DNA of 64,000 nucleotides, taken from assembly GCF_017811815.1 (NCBI RefSeq), contig NZ_JADKZI010000004.1:124001-188000 (forward strand), read 5' to 3'. This document shows, piece after piece, positions 42,859 through 51,596 of the stretch. The notes below the pieces were generated by a model, which saw nothing but the letters and a program-made list of their open reading frames with translations, was not told where the DNA came from and ran no database searches. The DNA is from Flavonifractor sp. AGMB03687 (GTDB lineage Bacteria > Bacillota > Clostridia > Oscillospirales > Oscillospiraceae). The position numbers and the translations under genes are program-made. How positions within the stretch are numbered: the first letter of the stretch is position 1; each line of letters begins with the position of its first letter.

Positions 42859-43206
42859 TTAGAAGGGCAGGTTCAGACCGCCGGTCAGCTGCTGCATGGA
42901 GGAGGCGGAATCGCTCTCCGCGGCCCGCAGCGCCTCGTTCACAGCCGCCACGATCATATCCTGCAGCATCTCCACGTCCTCGGGGTCCACAGCGTCAGGG
43001 TCGATGGTGACGCTCTCCAGCACCCGCTTACCAGTCACGGTGGCGCTCACCGCACCGCCGCCGGCGGCAGCCGTATAGGTCTTGTTCTCCAGCTCCTGCT
43101 GCATCTTCATCATGTCCTGCTGCATCTTCTGGACCTGCTTCATCATATTCATGTTCATGCCGCCGCCCATGCCGCCAAATCCGCGGCTGTTAAATCCTTT
43201 TGCCAT
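42859..43206 (-). CDS. ybaB: YbaB/EbfC-family nucleoid-associated protein
   Basis: The 115-residue DNA-binding protein follows dnaX, its usual neighbour. After a Gly/Met-rich start (FGGMGGGMNMNMMKQ) comes the family core: KQVQKMQQDMMKMQQELE (long helix), GGGAVSATVTGKRVLESVTIDPD (beta sheet) and VEMLQDMIVAAVNEALR. It forms tweezer-like dimers that coat DNA. ATG 43206 has AGGAG 9 nt upstream. Normally recR follows ybaB in Firmicutes; here the strand continues into a YoaK gene instead. Confidence 0.95.
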   Translation of the reverse strand: MAKGFNSRGFGGMGGGMNMNMMKQVQKMQQDMMKMQQELENKTYTAAAGGGAVSATVTGKRVLESVTIDPDAVDPEDVEMLQDMIVAAVNEALRAAESDSASSMQQLTGGLNLPF

Positions 43207-43221
43207 AGGTCGCAACTCCTT

Positions 43222-44934
43222 TTATTCCTGAATAATAATGTTGTCAAACTGCTGACCCATGGCCAGCAGATCGTCTAAATTGTCGTGCTCGGCAGGTGCC
43301 TGGGGCCGCTCCGCCGCCTTGGGCGGCGTGCCTACCTTGACCGCGCAGTGCACTGGACCGCCGGTCTGGTTGCCGGCCATCTGTTCCAGCGCAGACAGCA
43401 GGGCGGCCGTGCCTACCATGCTCTTGGTGAACTCCGTATCCACCCACAGAGTCAAGGTGCCGTTCTCCAGCACGCCTTGCACCGCGGAGGGATTGCTCAG
43501 GAAGGGATACACCGCCGGGAACCGGCTGCGCAGTCCCGCCACAAGACCCGGCCACAGATCCGCCGCCGGGGCCGCCGCAGGCGCAGGGGCGGGCGCTTCC
43601 CGCACCGGAGGCTCCGTCACAGCGGGGGCAGGCTCCATGTCGTAGCCCACCGGCTCGCCGGGCTCCTCGGGCAGAGGAGGCCGTTCCTCCTCCCAGGGGG
43701 GGATATCCACCGGCTGCTTCTGCTGTACCGGAGGCTTCTCCTGGACCCGCTTCTGAGCCACAGGCGGCACCGAACAGGCGGCGGGGATTCCACCGGCCAC
43801 CAGTTCCTCCACCCGGGCCAGTCGGGCATTGAGTCCGGCCAGGCTCTCATCCAGCGCCGGGTCGCACAGCCGGATCAGGCAGAGCTCCGCGTCAGTGCGG
43901 CGGTTGCCGCTGCGGGAGAGGTCCGCAATGGTGGACTGAAGTACGCCCAGCATCTGGGCCAGGCGGGGCGTCTGGAACAGATTGGACAGTTTCCGCATGG
44001 TATTCTCATCATAGCCGCCGGTGAGCAGGGCCGCTCCGCCCTTGGGTGCCGTCTTGCGTACCAGCAGATCCCGCACCAGGGCGGACAGCTCGCCCAGCAG
44101 GCTGCCCACCTCTTTGCCCGCGCCATACAGCCGGGCCAGGGTCTCCAGCGCGGCGGCGGTATCCCCCGCTCCGATCTGCTCCATCAGGCGGGCGGTCTCC
44201 AGGTTACCCGCCAGGCCCAGGGCGTCCAGCACCTCCTGAGCGCCGATGGGGCCATCGGGGATGGCGCACTGATCCAGCAGGGACAGGGCGTCTCGCATAC
44301 CGCCGTCGGCCAGCCGGGCCAGCAGCTCGGCCCCCTCCCCTCTCAGCTCCAGACCCTCCTGGCGGGCCACATAGGCCAGCCGGGCAGCGATGTCTCCCGG
44401 CAAAATCCGCTTGAAGGAAAACTGCTGGCACCGGGACTTGATGGTGGCCGGCACCTTGTGGAGCTCGGTGGTGGCCAGAATGAACATCAGATGGGCGGGC
44501 GGCTCCTCCAGGATCTTCAGCAGGGCGTTAAAGGCCGCCGTGGAAAGCATGTGGACCTCGTCCACGATGTACACCCGCTTGCGCACCGCCGCCGGGGTAT
44601 AGACCGCCTCGTCCCGCAGGGCGCGGACCTGGTCCACGCCGTTGTTAGAGGCGGCGTCCAGCTCCAGCACATCCAGGATGGAGCCGTTCTCAATGCCCAG
44701 GCAGGAGAGGCACTGGTTGCAGGGGTTGCCGTTCACCGGGTGCTCACAGTTGACCGCCCGGGACAGGATCTTGGCGCAGGTGGTCTTTCCGGTCCCCCGG
44801 GTACCGGTAAACAGATACGCATGGGAGAGCCGTCCGGTCTCCACCTGCCGCTTCAATGTATCGGTGATATGGGCCTGCCCCACCACGTCGTCAAAGGTAC
44901 GGGGCCGCCATTTTCGGTACAGTGCCTGATACAC
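43222..44934 (-). CDS. dnaX: DNA polymerase III subunit gamma/tau
   Basis: The clamp-loader ATPase subunit (570 residues) opens the sliding clamp at the replication fork. It has the opening YQALYRKWRPRTFDDVVGQ, Walker A TGTRGTGKTT, a four-Cys zinc module (CEHPVNGNPCNQCLSC), Walker B YIVDEVHML and SRC in TIKSRCQQF. A Pro-rich linker (about 400-470) leads to a tau-type C-terminal domain. The start is GTG 44934, with GAGG 8 nt upstream, giving the family-typical N-terminus; earlier codons are not conserved. It follows SRP RNA and precedes ybaB, as in Bacillus. Confidence 0.96.
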   Translation of the reverse strand: MYQALYRKWRPRTFDDVVGQAHITDTLKRQVETGRLSHAYLFTGTRGTGKTTCAKILSRAVNCEHPVNGNPCNQCLSCLGIENGSILDVLELDAASNNGVDQVRALRDEAVYTPAAVRKRVYIVDEVHMLSTAAFNALLKILEEPPAHLMFILATTELHKVPATIKSRCQQFSFKRILPGDIAARLAYVARQEGLELRGEGAELLARLADGGMRDALSLLDQCAIPDGPIGAQEVLDALGLAGNLETARLMEQIGAGDTAAALETLARLYGAGKEVGSLLGELSALVRDLLVRKTAPKGGAALLTGGYDENTMRKLSNLFQTPRLAQMLGVLQSTIADLSRSGNRRTDAELCLIRLCDPALDESLAGLNARLARVEELVAGGIPAACSVPPVAQKRVQEKPPVQQKQPVDIPPWEEERPPLPEEPGEPVGYDMEPAPAVTEPPVREAPAPAPAAAPAADLWPGLVAGLRSRFPAVYPFLSNPSAVQGVLENGTLTLWVDTEFTKSMVGTAALLSALEQMAGNQTGGPVHCAVKVGTPPKAAERPQAPAEHDNLDDLLAMGQQFDNIIIQE

Positions 44935-45024
44935 ACCGGTCACCTCGCCATAAAAATGAAAAAGGAGGGGCGGAGGATGCGGAAAGCCGCGTCGCTTCAC
45001 CCCTCCCTTAATTGTCCGGCACAT

Positions 45025-45303
45025 GGCAAGACCGCACACCGGCCTTTGGAATCAGCGCTACGTCCGTTACCCCGGCAGCCGGCTCAGGAGCGGGACCCCC
45101 GCGGCACAGATCACGGTCCGCTTAGTGCTGCTCGGTTCCCCGCCTGACACGGTTCACGGTGCAACCTTGCGCGGGACCGATCCATCATCACTACTTACCA
45201 GGGTCAGACGACACAACGCAGATCCGGGGGCCGGGATTCATCCCTGCTGTAGCGGGTTGCAGGTACAGGGCACCGCTAACTCCCCGACTAGTGCGGCCTT
45301 GCC
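45025..45303 (-). ncRNA. ffs: SRP RNA (long Firmicutes type, scRNA)
   Basis: The minus strand shows GGTGCCCTGTACCTGCAACC and AGCAGGGATGAATCCC (Alu-domain region). The conserved domain IV is seen as GTCAGGCGGGGAACCGAGCAGCAC, containing the GGAA loop and SRP54-binding side. The ends pair over 13 bp: 5' GGCAAGGCCGCAC with 3' GTGCGGTCTTGCC. Length is about 279 nt, as in Bacillus. Its position upstream of dnaX is conserved. The precise mature ends may differ by some bases, and a 5' precursor to about 45343 is likely. Confidence 0.95.
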
Positions 45304-45349
45304 TCGGACCGGACGCGTCAGCGCCGTCCGCTGGAAGGCTGTATTTGAT

Positions 45350-45378
45350 ATCATACATCATTTCCGGCAAATTATCAA
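45350..45378 (-). promoter_or_regulatory. SRP RNA promoter
   Basis: Minus-strand TTGATA (45373-45378), 17-nt spacer, TATGAT (45350-45355); transcription would begin about 40 nt upstream of the mature RNA. Confidence 0.75.
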
Positions 45379-45408
45379 TATCACTTTTCACTTTTTTTCA
45401 AAAACCTC

Positions 45409-45436
45409 TTTACAACGCTCCGAATTATGCTATAAT
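45409..45436 (+). promoter_or_regulatory. Promoter for the tRNA pair
   Basis: TTTACA (45409-45414), 16-nt spacer, TATAAT (45431-45436), upstream of the degenerate tRNA and tRNA-Ala(CGC), divergent from the SRP RNA promoter. Confidence 0.75.
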
Positions 45437-45478
45437 ACTTGAGTGTTGGGCATGATACCCACAGAAAACTTCATATAT

Positions 45479-45524
45479 GGGCCTGTAGCGCAGTTGGGAG
45501 GAGAAGCGGGTTGCTTATAGCCCC
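45479..45524 (+). pseudogene. Degenerate tRNA 5' half
   Basis: GGGCCTGTAGCGCAGTTGGG looks like the acceptor and D arm of an isoleucine-type tRNA and is followed by GGGTT-GCTTAT-AGCCC, an anticodon-arm remnant. There is no T arm or 3' acceptor strand; a T run follows instead. It lies in the leader of the intact tRNA-Ala and shares the flanking word TTCATAT with it. Probably a decayed tRNA gene. Confidence 0.5.
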
Positions 45525-45586
45525 TCTTTTTCGGTAGTCTAACTCAGTTGCCCGCAAGCGGTTCCCATCTCAAAAATTTCATATCC

Positions 45587-45663
45587 GGGCTCGTAGCTCA
45601 GTTTGGGAGAGCGTACGGTTCGCATCCGTAAGGTCGAGGGTTCGATCCCCTTCGAGTCCACCA
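45587..45663 (+). tRNA. tRNA-Ala (anticodon CGC)
   Basis: Cloverleaf: acceptor GGGCTCG/CGAGTCC, TAGCTCAGTTTGGGAGAGC D arm, TACGG-TTCGCAT-CCGTA anticodon arm (CGC, reads GCG), GGGTTCGATCCCC T arm, encoded CCA. The G3-U70 pair confirms alanine identity. A serine-recombinase gene ends 27 nt downstream. Confidence 0.95.
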
Positions 45664-45666
45664 GCA

Positions 45667-45699
45667 GTAAGGCAAGCGTCATGCTTGCCTTACTTTTTT
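45667..45699. terminator. Terminator after tRNA-Ala(CGC), overlapping the recombinase stop
   Basis: An 11-bp perfect stem (GTAAGGCAAGC / GCTTGCCTTAC) with loop GTCAT and TTTTTT ends tRNA transcription. Its right arm contains the recombinase stop codon. Confidence 0.88.
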
Positions 45700-47342
45700 G
45701 TTTCCATTGCCAGAATTGTATTTGTTCCGGGCCTTTTTGCCTCTTCCGGCTCCCCCTCCAGATACAATGCTTGAAATTCCTCAAACGACACATTGAACTC
45801 TATGTCAATCTCATAATCACGCCGCACACGAACGGCCTTGACAAACTTGGCTACGATCATTTTCTTTGCCTCAAAGGTGCAGTGGTCATACATCTCGGCC
45901 CAGCTTATCAGCTGATCATATTCCCGCAACACTTGGCTGGCCGTCTGTACGGTTTCTTCCAACTCGGCTGTGGTGGTCTGAATTTGTACTCCCAGCTGTT
46001 TGATTTGTTCCGTAGTCTCGCTGACAAGGCTGTTCAGCAGGTCTGCATTCAAGCGGCTGGTGCCTTGGATGACCTTGATCGTCTCAGCGCGCAGGTCTTG
46101 ATACTCCCGCTGCTTCTGCCGATACTGCTCATTTAAGAGGTTTAGTCTGGACTTGACGAGTTCAACCTCCTTGGCCTGCTGCTTTTCGATCAGTTCTTGA
46201 GATGGTGAGTTCTGAATGCGCCCAAGCTGGATACGAATGATTTGGTCTACCAATTTATCCAGCTTTTCTACGCCATATCCAGATTGGCCGTCGCATTCGC
46301 AGGGATGCCTGACATTGTAATGGCATTGATACCTTGCTCTCGTTTCCCGCACGATAGTCCCGTCTTTTCGGACACGCTTTCGTCCGCTGGTGGTCAGCGT
46401 CAGGCGGCCTCCGCAGTGTCCGCAGTAGACATTGCCTACCAGCAAAGACCGTCCCTTGGTGTTGAGCGGTACATCGCCGTGATGTGTCACACGCTTCTCC
46501 ATCATTTGCTGTGCCCGTTCATAAGTCTCAGTATCAATGATCTGAAGCTCCGGCAGCACCTCTGATTGGCTTTCTCCATTCCGGATGACTCCAGTGTAAA
46601 TGGGATTCTTGATGATGCGGTTGATCGAAGTAGTTGGTATGTTGCGCCCTTTTCGGTTTGTAATCCCCTGTTCGGCAAGATACCGGCAAAGGCGCTGCGC
46701 TCCATACCCTTCGCAGAGATATTTCTGAAAAATCAGTTTCACGATCTCCGCTTCGTCCGGGTCGATCACAAGGTCGCCCACATCCTGATTTCGCTTATTA
46801 GTGCGTCCTTTATGCTCCAGACGATAACCAAATGGAACACAGCCGCCGGTAAAATGACCTTCCTGTGTCAGCTGCTCCATTCGGGTCTTGGTGCGGACAG
46901 AGGTTTTGATGCTTTCGCCGGACGCCTGCCAGTAACGGATATAATTCAGCAGCTTGTCCACATGAGTATCAAACCGCTGCTGCCCTTCCTTGGCGCTCCA
47001 CACCTCAATGCCGTTTTTGACAAACCACTCCACAACAAAAGGCGTTTCGTCCTCTCTGCGCCCCAGTCGGTCAAACATAAATACCAGCAGAATATCGAAT
47101 TTGTTCTGCAAGGCATCACGCTGAATTTCCTGAATGGCATCCCGGTCTTTTGCTGAGACCTTAAAACCGGAAACGCCTTTTTCCGAAAATTCCTTGATGA
47201 TTTCCCAACCAGGATGCTGCCCGACGAACTCGCGGCAATACTGCTTCTGCATGGGAATATCATCTTTCTCAACCTGTCCCAGCGTCGAAACACGGTACAG
47301 GCAATAAACACGCCGCAAATCAGCCATCAAGTTTTCTAACAT
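45690..47342 (-). CDS. Large serine recombinase
   Basis: The 550-residue site-specific recombinase has an N-terminal catalytic domain with nucleophile Ser in YCLYRVST, the Arg-containing FMFDRLGRREDE and QRFDTHVDKLLNYI. A recombinase domain follows with GGCVPFGYRLEH and TTSINRIIKNPIYTG, then a zinc ribbon (CGHCGGRL plus CHYNVRHPCEC) and a long coiled coil (about 390-480) typical of the directionality arm. ATG 47342 has AGGAG 8 nt upstream. It lies at the left edge of the second accessory island, next to a tRNA. Attachment sites are not identified. Confidence 0.95.
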   Translation of the reverse strand: MLENLMADLRRVYCLYRVSTLGQVEKDDIPMQKQYCREFVGQHPGWEIIKEFSEKGVSGFKVSAKDRDAIQEIQRDALQNKFDILLVFMFDRLGRREDETPFVVEWFVKNGIEVWSAKEGQQRFDTHVDKLLNYIRYWQASGESIKTSVRTKTRMEQLTQEGHFTGGCVPFGYRLEHKGRTNKRNQDVGDLVIDPDEAEIVKLIFQKYLCEGYGAQRLCRYLAEQGITNRKGRNIPTTSINRIIKNPIYTGVIRNGESQSEVLPELQIIDTETYERAQQMMEKRVTHHGDVPLNTKGRSLLVGNVYCGHCGGRLTLTTSGRKRVRKDGTIVRETRARYQCHYNVRHPCECDGQSGYGVEKLDKLVDQIIRIQLGRIQNSPSQELIEKQQAKEVELVKSRLNLLNEQYRQKQREYQDLRAETIKVIQGTSRLNADLLNSLVSETTEQIKQLGVQIQTTTAELEETVQTASQVLREYDQLISWAEMYDHCTFEAKKMIVAKFVKAVRVRRDYEIDIEFNVSFEEFQALYLEGEPEEAKRPGTNTILAMETKK

Positions 47343-47460
47343 ATACATCACTCCTGTTGTTCTTAACAATCTTTGGAACGGTGTATATGGCCTTGTTTCA
47401 ATTATCAAGGTGCATCTCTACACCATTATTATCTCATATTTCATCAAATAGTGCAAAATT

Positions 47461-47616
47461 TTACGCCTTTTTCGCAATATTTGTGAGGAGGATTTCCTTG
47501 ATTCCGCGGATGGCATCGGGGTTTTTATGGCCGGAATACCGGACTGTAACCTTGCAGCCATCTACATAGATCGTCTGCGTTTGCGCCGTTTCGTGCGTCG
47601 ATACGATAAATGCCGC
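47461..47616 (-). pseudogene. Remnant of a small ICE-type reading frame
   Basis: A 52-codon frame ending at TAA 47461-47463 encodes YVDGCKVTVRYSGHKNPDAI and IKEILLTNIAKK, which read like a real small beta-strand/helix protein of the kind found beside recombinases on Clostridial elements. It has no ATG, GTG or TTG start after its upstream stop, so it seems decayed at the 5' end. The surrounding 410 bp between the recombinase and the surface-protein gene holds nothing else clear. Confidence 0.4.
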
Positions 47617-47670
47617 ATAATGCCATTAAATGTCGCCTTTTGCAACTTTATGACCGACTTGTATATAAGA

Positions 47671-47711
47671 AAACCGCAAGGAAACTCCGTGAAGGAGCCG
47701 CCTTGCGGTTT
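47671..47711 (-). terminator. Terminator after the surface-protein gene
   Basis: AAACCGCAAGG / CCTTGCGGTTT with an inner CTCC/GGAG stem lies past the 47755 stop and is followed on the minus strand by TCTTATAT. Confidence 0.75.
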
Positions 47712-47754
47712 CTGTTATAAATTCTTTGATGACGGCTCGTTACCGTCCTGTTTT

Positions 47755-50226
47755 TTACTTTCCTTGATAGGTTCGATACAGGAAGGTCACGATCTGCGCT
47801 CTTGTGCAGCTATTGTCCGGCCCGAACAGGCCATCACCAATGCCGTTTGTGACGCCGTTCTCCACCGCCCATGCCACAGCGTTTGCATAGTAGCTATCGG
47901 TAAGAACATCGCTGAACTCTGCCTTGCTATCGACCAGCTTACCAATGGCACGGAACAGGAAAGTCACGCTCTGGGCACGGGTGCAGGTGGCGTCAGGACT
48001 GAATTTGCCATCGCCCGTTCCTGTGGTGATACCGTTTTCTACCGCCCATGCAACCGCCTTTGCATAATAGGCATCAGTGGACACATCGGCGAAACTGCTC
48101 ATAGCCTTGGGTTCGGGAGAACCGGCAGCACGCCACAGGAAGGTGACGATCTGCGCACGGGTGCAAGGCTGGTTCGGCCCAAAGAGGCCGTTGCCGATAC
48201 CGCCGGTGATGCCCTTTTCCTGCGCCCACTTCACAGCCTCATAGTAATAGGCGCTGGTGGACACATCGCTGAACGGGCTTGTCTCAACTTCCTTGACAAA
48301 GGTAGCATTAACCTCGACCTTGCTGGCGGGCATGGTAAAGGTATATTTGCCGTTGCCCTTATCGGTCAGTTTCAGTTCCTTACCATTCTTGTCGGTCACG
48401 GTAAGGTCATCCAACTGATAGCCGCTGTCAGGCTTAGCAGTGATGGTCACAGTATCGCCCTTTTCCGCAGAACGCGGGCTAACGGTCACAGTGCCGTTCT
48501 CGGTCTTGCCGGGGATGGTGATGGGATAGCTGGACGAGCCGCCGGAGCCTCCACCATTGTAGCGCCAGTGTGCCGTATAGCTGCGCTCGCCAGTGCTGCC
48601 CGTTGGGATGGTGACGGTCATATTATTCTCGCCGTCAAGCCCTGTGCCGCTCCAACCGGTGAAGGTGTAACCGGGGCGTGTGGGGGTATTGAGGGTGATG
48701 GCATCCGATTCAACGGTATAGGAATCCGGGTTCCCGGTCGCTGTACCGTTGTTCAGGTTGTAGGAAATGGTGTACCGATTGAGCGTCCACTGTGCCGTGA
48801 TGGTCATATCCCCGGCAGGCATGGTTGTCGGGAATGTTTTATCCCAACCGTTGAACTGATAGCCCTCTCTTGTCAGGGTCGGAGCGGTAATTGGTGTGCC
48901 GTAATCCTGCGTTATGGTAATATCCGCTTTGCCGTTTTCGGGTTTGACAGTGATGGTATATTGATTGATCTCCCACTTCGCCCAATACTCTTTATTACCC
49001 GTTTCTGCACCGCCGATTGCCGCAATGGGAGAGCCAGTCAGATTTTCGTTGCCATACCAGCCCTTGAACGTGTGGCCTGTATAGGTCATATCGTCGGCTG
49101 TCGGAAGCGTTGCGCCCACGCCGTAGGTATAGCTGGTCACATCTTGTCCGCTGGCAATCGTGCCGCCATTAGCATACAGTTTCACGGTGTAGGTGTTGGC
49201 TTCAAAGATTGCTTTCACAGTCACATTTCCGGCTGGCATGGTAAATTTATCATTGGTGATCCTTATGTTACCCGAAGTGGCCTGCCATTCCTTGAAGTGG
49301 TGTCCTTTATCTGGTATTGCGGTCAGTTGTATTTCTTCTCCTTCTTTTGCCGAATTTGGTCTTGCAACAGCATTTCCATAACCGTCTATCACCATTGTTA
49401 CATTAAACTCACTCTGTTCTACTACGGGTTTCTTAACTTCGATCTCAAAAGACAGCGGTGTGTTTGCCTCTTCTACATAGCCTAATTTGGGTCGAATTGT
49501 AATGGTTACGGTCTTTCCAGCTTCATCGGCTGTTGGCGTGTATGTCAGGTGGTTATTATCGAAAGCAACAGTGCCGCCCGCTGTTTTTCCTTCTTTATCA
49601 GTAATAGAGATAACTTGCCAGTCAAGATACGGCCTGTCCTTTTTATCAGCCAAGCTATAATAACCCGTATATTCATTGGGATCACCGCAAAGTTCTTTTT
49701 GGCTGACATACGGTATTGCTGCTGTATTTCCATCGGTCGAAGGAGCCGTTGCCTCCCCACTAATATTTCCCAATGTCCAGAGGAGCGTAGGTAGTTTGGC
49801 ACAGTGGAAATACAGGCAAATATAATCATAGTTCGGATCATTGCTGATGGGAATAACCTCTGTTGCAGTAAATTGGTATTGAACGGCTCCCGTTTGCGGA
49901 TCGGCTTCACTAATTTTATCCAAAGTCATGTTACTGTACTGATACTTCGCTGGATTTGTTTTGTAATAATCTGTTCCGGCAAAATATCCGGCAATTACAT
50001 AACGCCCTGTCTGGGGTGTAACAGTAAGCGTATGGGTCGTTCCATACGCTGTTGGGACTCCGCCAGACACAGAATCTGTAAAAGTGCCATTTTTCGCATT
50101 CATTCTAACAGATATTTTTTTGGTGGAAGCGGTATTGCCGCTGTCCTCTGCGGCAAAAGCCGCCGTGGGCAGCAGCGTAAAGCACAATGCCAAAATAAGA
50201 AGCAAACTTCCGATGCGTTTTTTCAT
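47755..50226 (-). CDS. Secreted repeat protein with InlB-type repeats and three SLH domains
   Basis: The 823-residue surface protein has a signal peptide (about 1-25). An unrecognised N-terminal domain (about 35-270) follows, then a Gly/Lys beta repeat with FKEWQATSGNIRITNDKFTM, and three Listeria-Bacteroides (InlB B) repeats (about 345-560; YTVKLYANGG, FKGWYG, YQFNGWDKTF, YTFTGWSG). A further bacterial repeat (about 570-650) leads to three SLH domains (about 655-820; FSDVSTSAYYYEAV, FADVSTDAYYAKAV, FSDVLTDSYYANAV). It should anchor to secondary wall polymers. ATG 50226 has GAGGAGG 6 nt upstream. The InlB-type repeats suggest adhesion; targets are unknown. Confidence 0.92.
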   Translation of the reverse strand: MKKRIGSLLLILALCFTLLPTAAFAAEDSGNTASTKKISVRMNAKNGTFTDSVSGGVPTAYGTTHTLTVTPQTGRYVIAGYFAGTDYYKTNPAKYQYSNMTLDKISEADPQTGAVQYQFTATEVIPISNDPNYDYICLYFHCAKLPTLLWTLGNISGEATAPSTDGNTAAIPYVSQKELCGDPNEYTGYYSLADKKDRPYLDWQVISITDKEGKTAGGTVAFDNNHLTYTPTADEAGKTVTITIRPKLGYVEEANTPLSFEIEVKKPVVEQSEFNVTMVIDGYGNAVARPNSAKEGEEIQLTAIPDKGHHFKEWQATSGNIRITNDKFTMPAGNVTVKAIFEANTYTVKLYANGGTIASGQDVTSYTYGVGATLPTADDMTYTGHTFKGWYGNENLTGSPIAAIGGAETGNKEYWAKWEINQYTITVKPENGKADITITQDYGTPITAPTLTREGYQFNGWDKTFPTTMPAGDMTITAQWTLNRYTISYNLNNGTATGNPDSYTVESDAITLNTPTRPGYTFTGWSGTGLDGENNMTVTIPTGSTGERSYTAHWRYNGGGSGGSSSYPITIPGKTENGTVTVSPRSAEKGDTVTITAKPDSGYQLDDLTVTDKNGKELKLTDKGNGKYTFTMPASKVEVNATFVKEVETSPFSDVSTSAYYYEAVKWAQEKGITGGIGNGLFGPNQPCTRAQIVTFLWRAAGSPEPKAMSSFADVSTDAYYAKAVAWAVENGITTGTGDGKFSPDATCTRAQSVTFLFRAIGKLVDSKAEFSDVLTDSYYANAVAWAVENGVTNGIGDGLFGPDNSCTRAQIVTFLYRTYQGK

Positions 50227-50312
50227 GGTATATCCTCCTCTATATGGTGGTCAGGTTTTGTTCATGCCCGCCTGACCGCAGCGGGCAAAGTCCACAGGTC
50301 ACAGAGAGGTAT

Positions 50313-50353
50313 CATCCCGTGGGTACCCACGGGATGAGGGGCGCGCCCCTCAT
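50313..50353. repeat. Two overlapping perfect palindromes
   Basis: A 24-bp perfect palindrome (CATCCCGTGGGT and its mirror, 50313-50336) shares ATG with a 20-bp palindrome (ATGAGGGGCG and its mirror, 50334-50353). They lie between the SLOG gene stop and the surface-protein start on the same strand and may act as a terminator or protein site. Confidence 0.8.
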
Positions 50354-50455
50354 CATAAGTTTTTCGCTTCATACTGATTCATAATAATTATATCCGCAAC
50401 TTTACGAAATGTAAATCGTTCTAAAGTATGAGGATGGATAAAATTTTTGAATATG

Positions 50456-51007
50456 CTACTCGCCTTCACGTTTTACAACATTCAGCCATTTCTTTTTCCA
50501 TGTATTAGGGTGGATCAGCAGGGTTGGCTTCCCCAACGCAAGGGCATAGGCCATAGCCTTGTCCTCTGCGCTACCGCTGGCAAGTTCAGGGTCATATACG
50601 GCCACCAGCATATCAGACTGCTTGACGATCCGCCGATAGGCCATAAGCTGTGCGTTGGGTGTCTCCTGATAGTCTACACAGGAAAGGTCGGTGCAGTCCG
50701 CCAGCATATCGAAATAGCGTTCACGCAGCTGCGGCGTCCACTTGGTAGCCTGTTCTTCAAAAGGGGTTACGCAAACAAGGCGCATGGCCTCGTCATTCTG
50801 CTTTGTGATATTGACGATCTCTCCGGCGTACAGTCCCACGCCGGGGTCACAGGCAACTTGAAATTCTGTCACTCCACATTGACGCAGTTCCATAATACAC
50901 TGAGCCAGTTCCAGTTTCATTCGACGGCATTGGGTATCTTCCTCGTCAAAGCCCCACGGAAACCGCATGGGATGCTGGCCTATAATCGCACAACGATAGT
51001 TCTCCAT
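50456..51007 (-). CDS. SLOG-family (DUF1273/YpsA-like) protein
   Basis: The 183-residue Rossmann-like protein matches the DUF1273/YpsA group: CAIIGQHPMRFPWGFDEED near the N-terminus (family normally GHRPxxLPWGFDE), VTPFEEQATKWTPQLRERYFDML, SDMLVAVYDPE and KPTLLIHP at the end. SLOG domains bind nucleotide-derived ligands and often occur on mobile elements or with stress and defence systems. ATG 51007 has GAGGG 8 nt upstream. It diverges from an XRE regulator. The G-H-R-P to G-Q-H-P change may alter ligand binding. Ligand and role are unknown. Confidence 0.82.
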   Translation of the reverse strand: MENYRCAIIGQHPMRFPWGFDEEDTQCRRMKLELAQCIMELRQCGVTEFQVACDPGVGLYAGEIVNITKQNDEAMRLVCVTPFEEQATKWTPQLRERYFDMLADCTDLSCVDYQETPNAQLMAYRRIVKQSDMLVAVYDPELASGSAEDKAMAYALALGKPTLLIHPNTWKKKWLNVVKREGE

Positions 51008-51165
51008 GACTGTGCCCTCTCTATCTTGCAACTCACAAATTCCGTCATATGCTTTCCTATACTATAATATTGCTCACTAATTAAATCAATAGCACTCTGA
51101 TGCATACAGAAAAGAGATTTGGGAAACCGTATAATTTGCTTATCATCAGAAAGGCAGGACACCGC

Positions 51166-51438
51166 ATGAGCAAAGAAGTTTCCTTCAAAAATCGTGACCG
51201 TTTCGTACAGCTTGGGATCGCCATTGCGGCGCTCCGTAAAATGCGTGGTCTGTCACAGGAGAAGCTGGCCGAGAAGGCCGGTGTCAGCCGCTCACTCATC
51301 AGCACGATTGAAGCGCCGAACATGGCTCACAGCTTCTCGCTGGATGTGTTCTTCGATATTGCCGATGCGCTGGAGGTCGATCCCGCTGACCTTATCAACG
51401 CTTCCGTATTCCCGGACAGGATCATAAAATCGAAATAG
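51166..51438 (+). CDS. XRE-family transcriptional regulator (90 aa)
   Basis: A 90-residue Cro/C1-type HTH protein: LGIAIAALRKMRGLSQEKLA, EKAGVSRSLISTIE (helices 2 and 3), then FDIADALEVDPADLIN. There is no C-terminal sensor domain. ATG 51166 has AGGCAGGA upstream. It is divergent from the SLOG gene, which it may repress. Proteins of this kind are typical regulators on Clostridial integrative elements. Confidence 0.9.
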   Translation: MSKEVSFKNRDRFVQLGIAIAALRKMRGLSQEKLAEKAGVSRSLISTIEAPNMAHSFSLDVFFDIADALEVDPADLINASVFPDRIIKSK

Positions 51439-51596
51439 CTTTTAATGCGTCTCAAACTGAGACGCATTTTTCGACGATTTGTGCGCCAAGCCCCGTATCT
51501 GACTTACCTCTCATTTTACTGCATTGTGGGTATAATCACAATATGGTTTTCTCAGAATACCACATATAATTTCTTTATCAGACAGGAAATGTGGTG

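Noticed and set aside
47527-49485. 652-codon plus-strand frame opposite the SLH surface protein
   Set aside because: Shadow frame; the minus-strand protein has a signal peptide, InlB-type repeats and three SLH domains with a good ribosome site.
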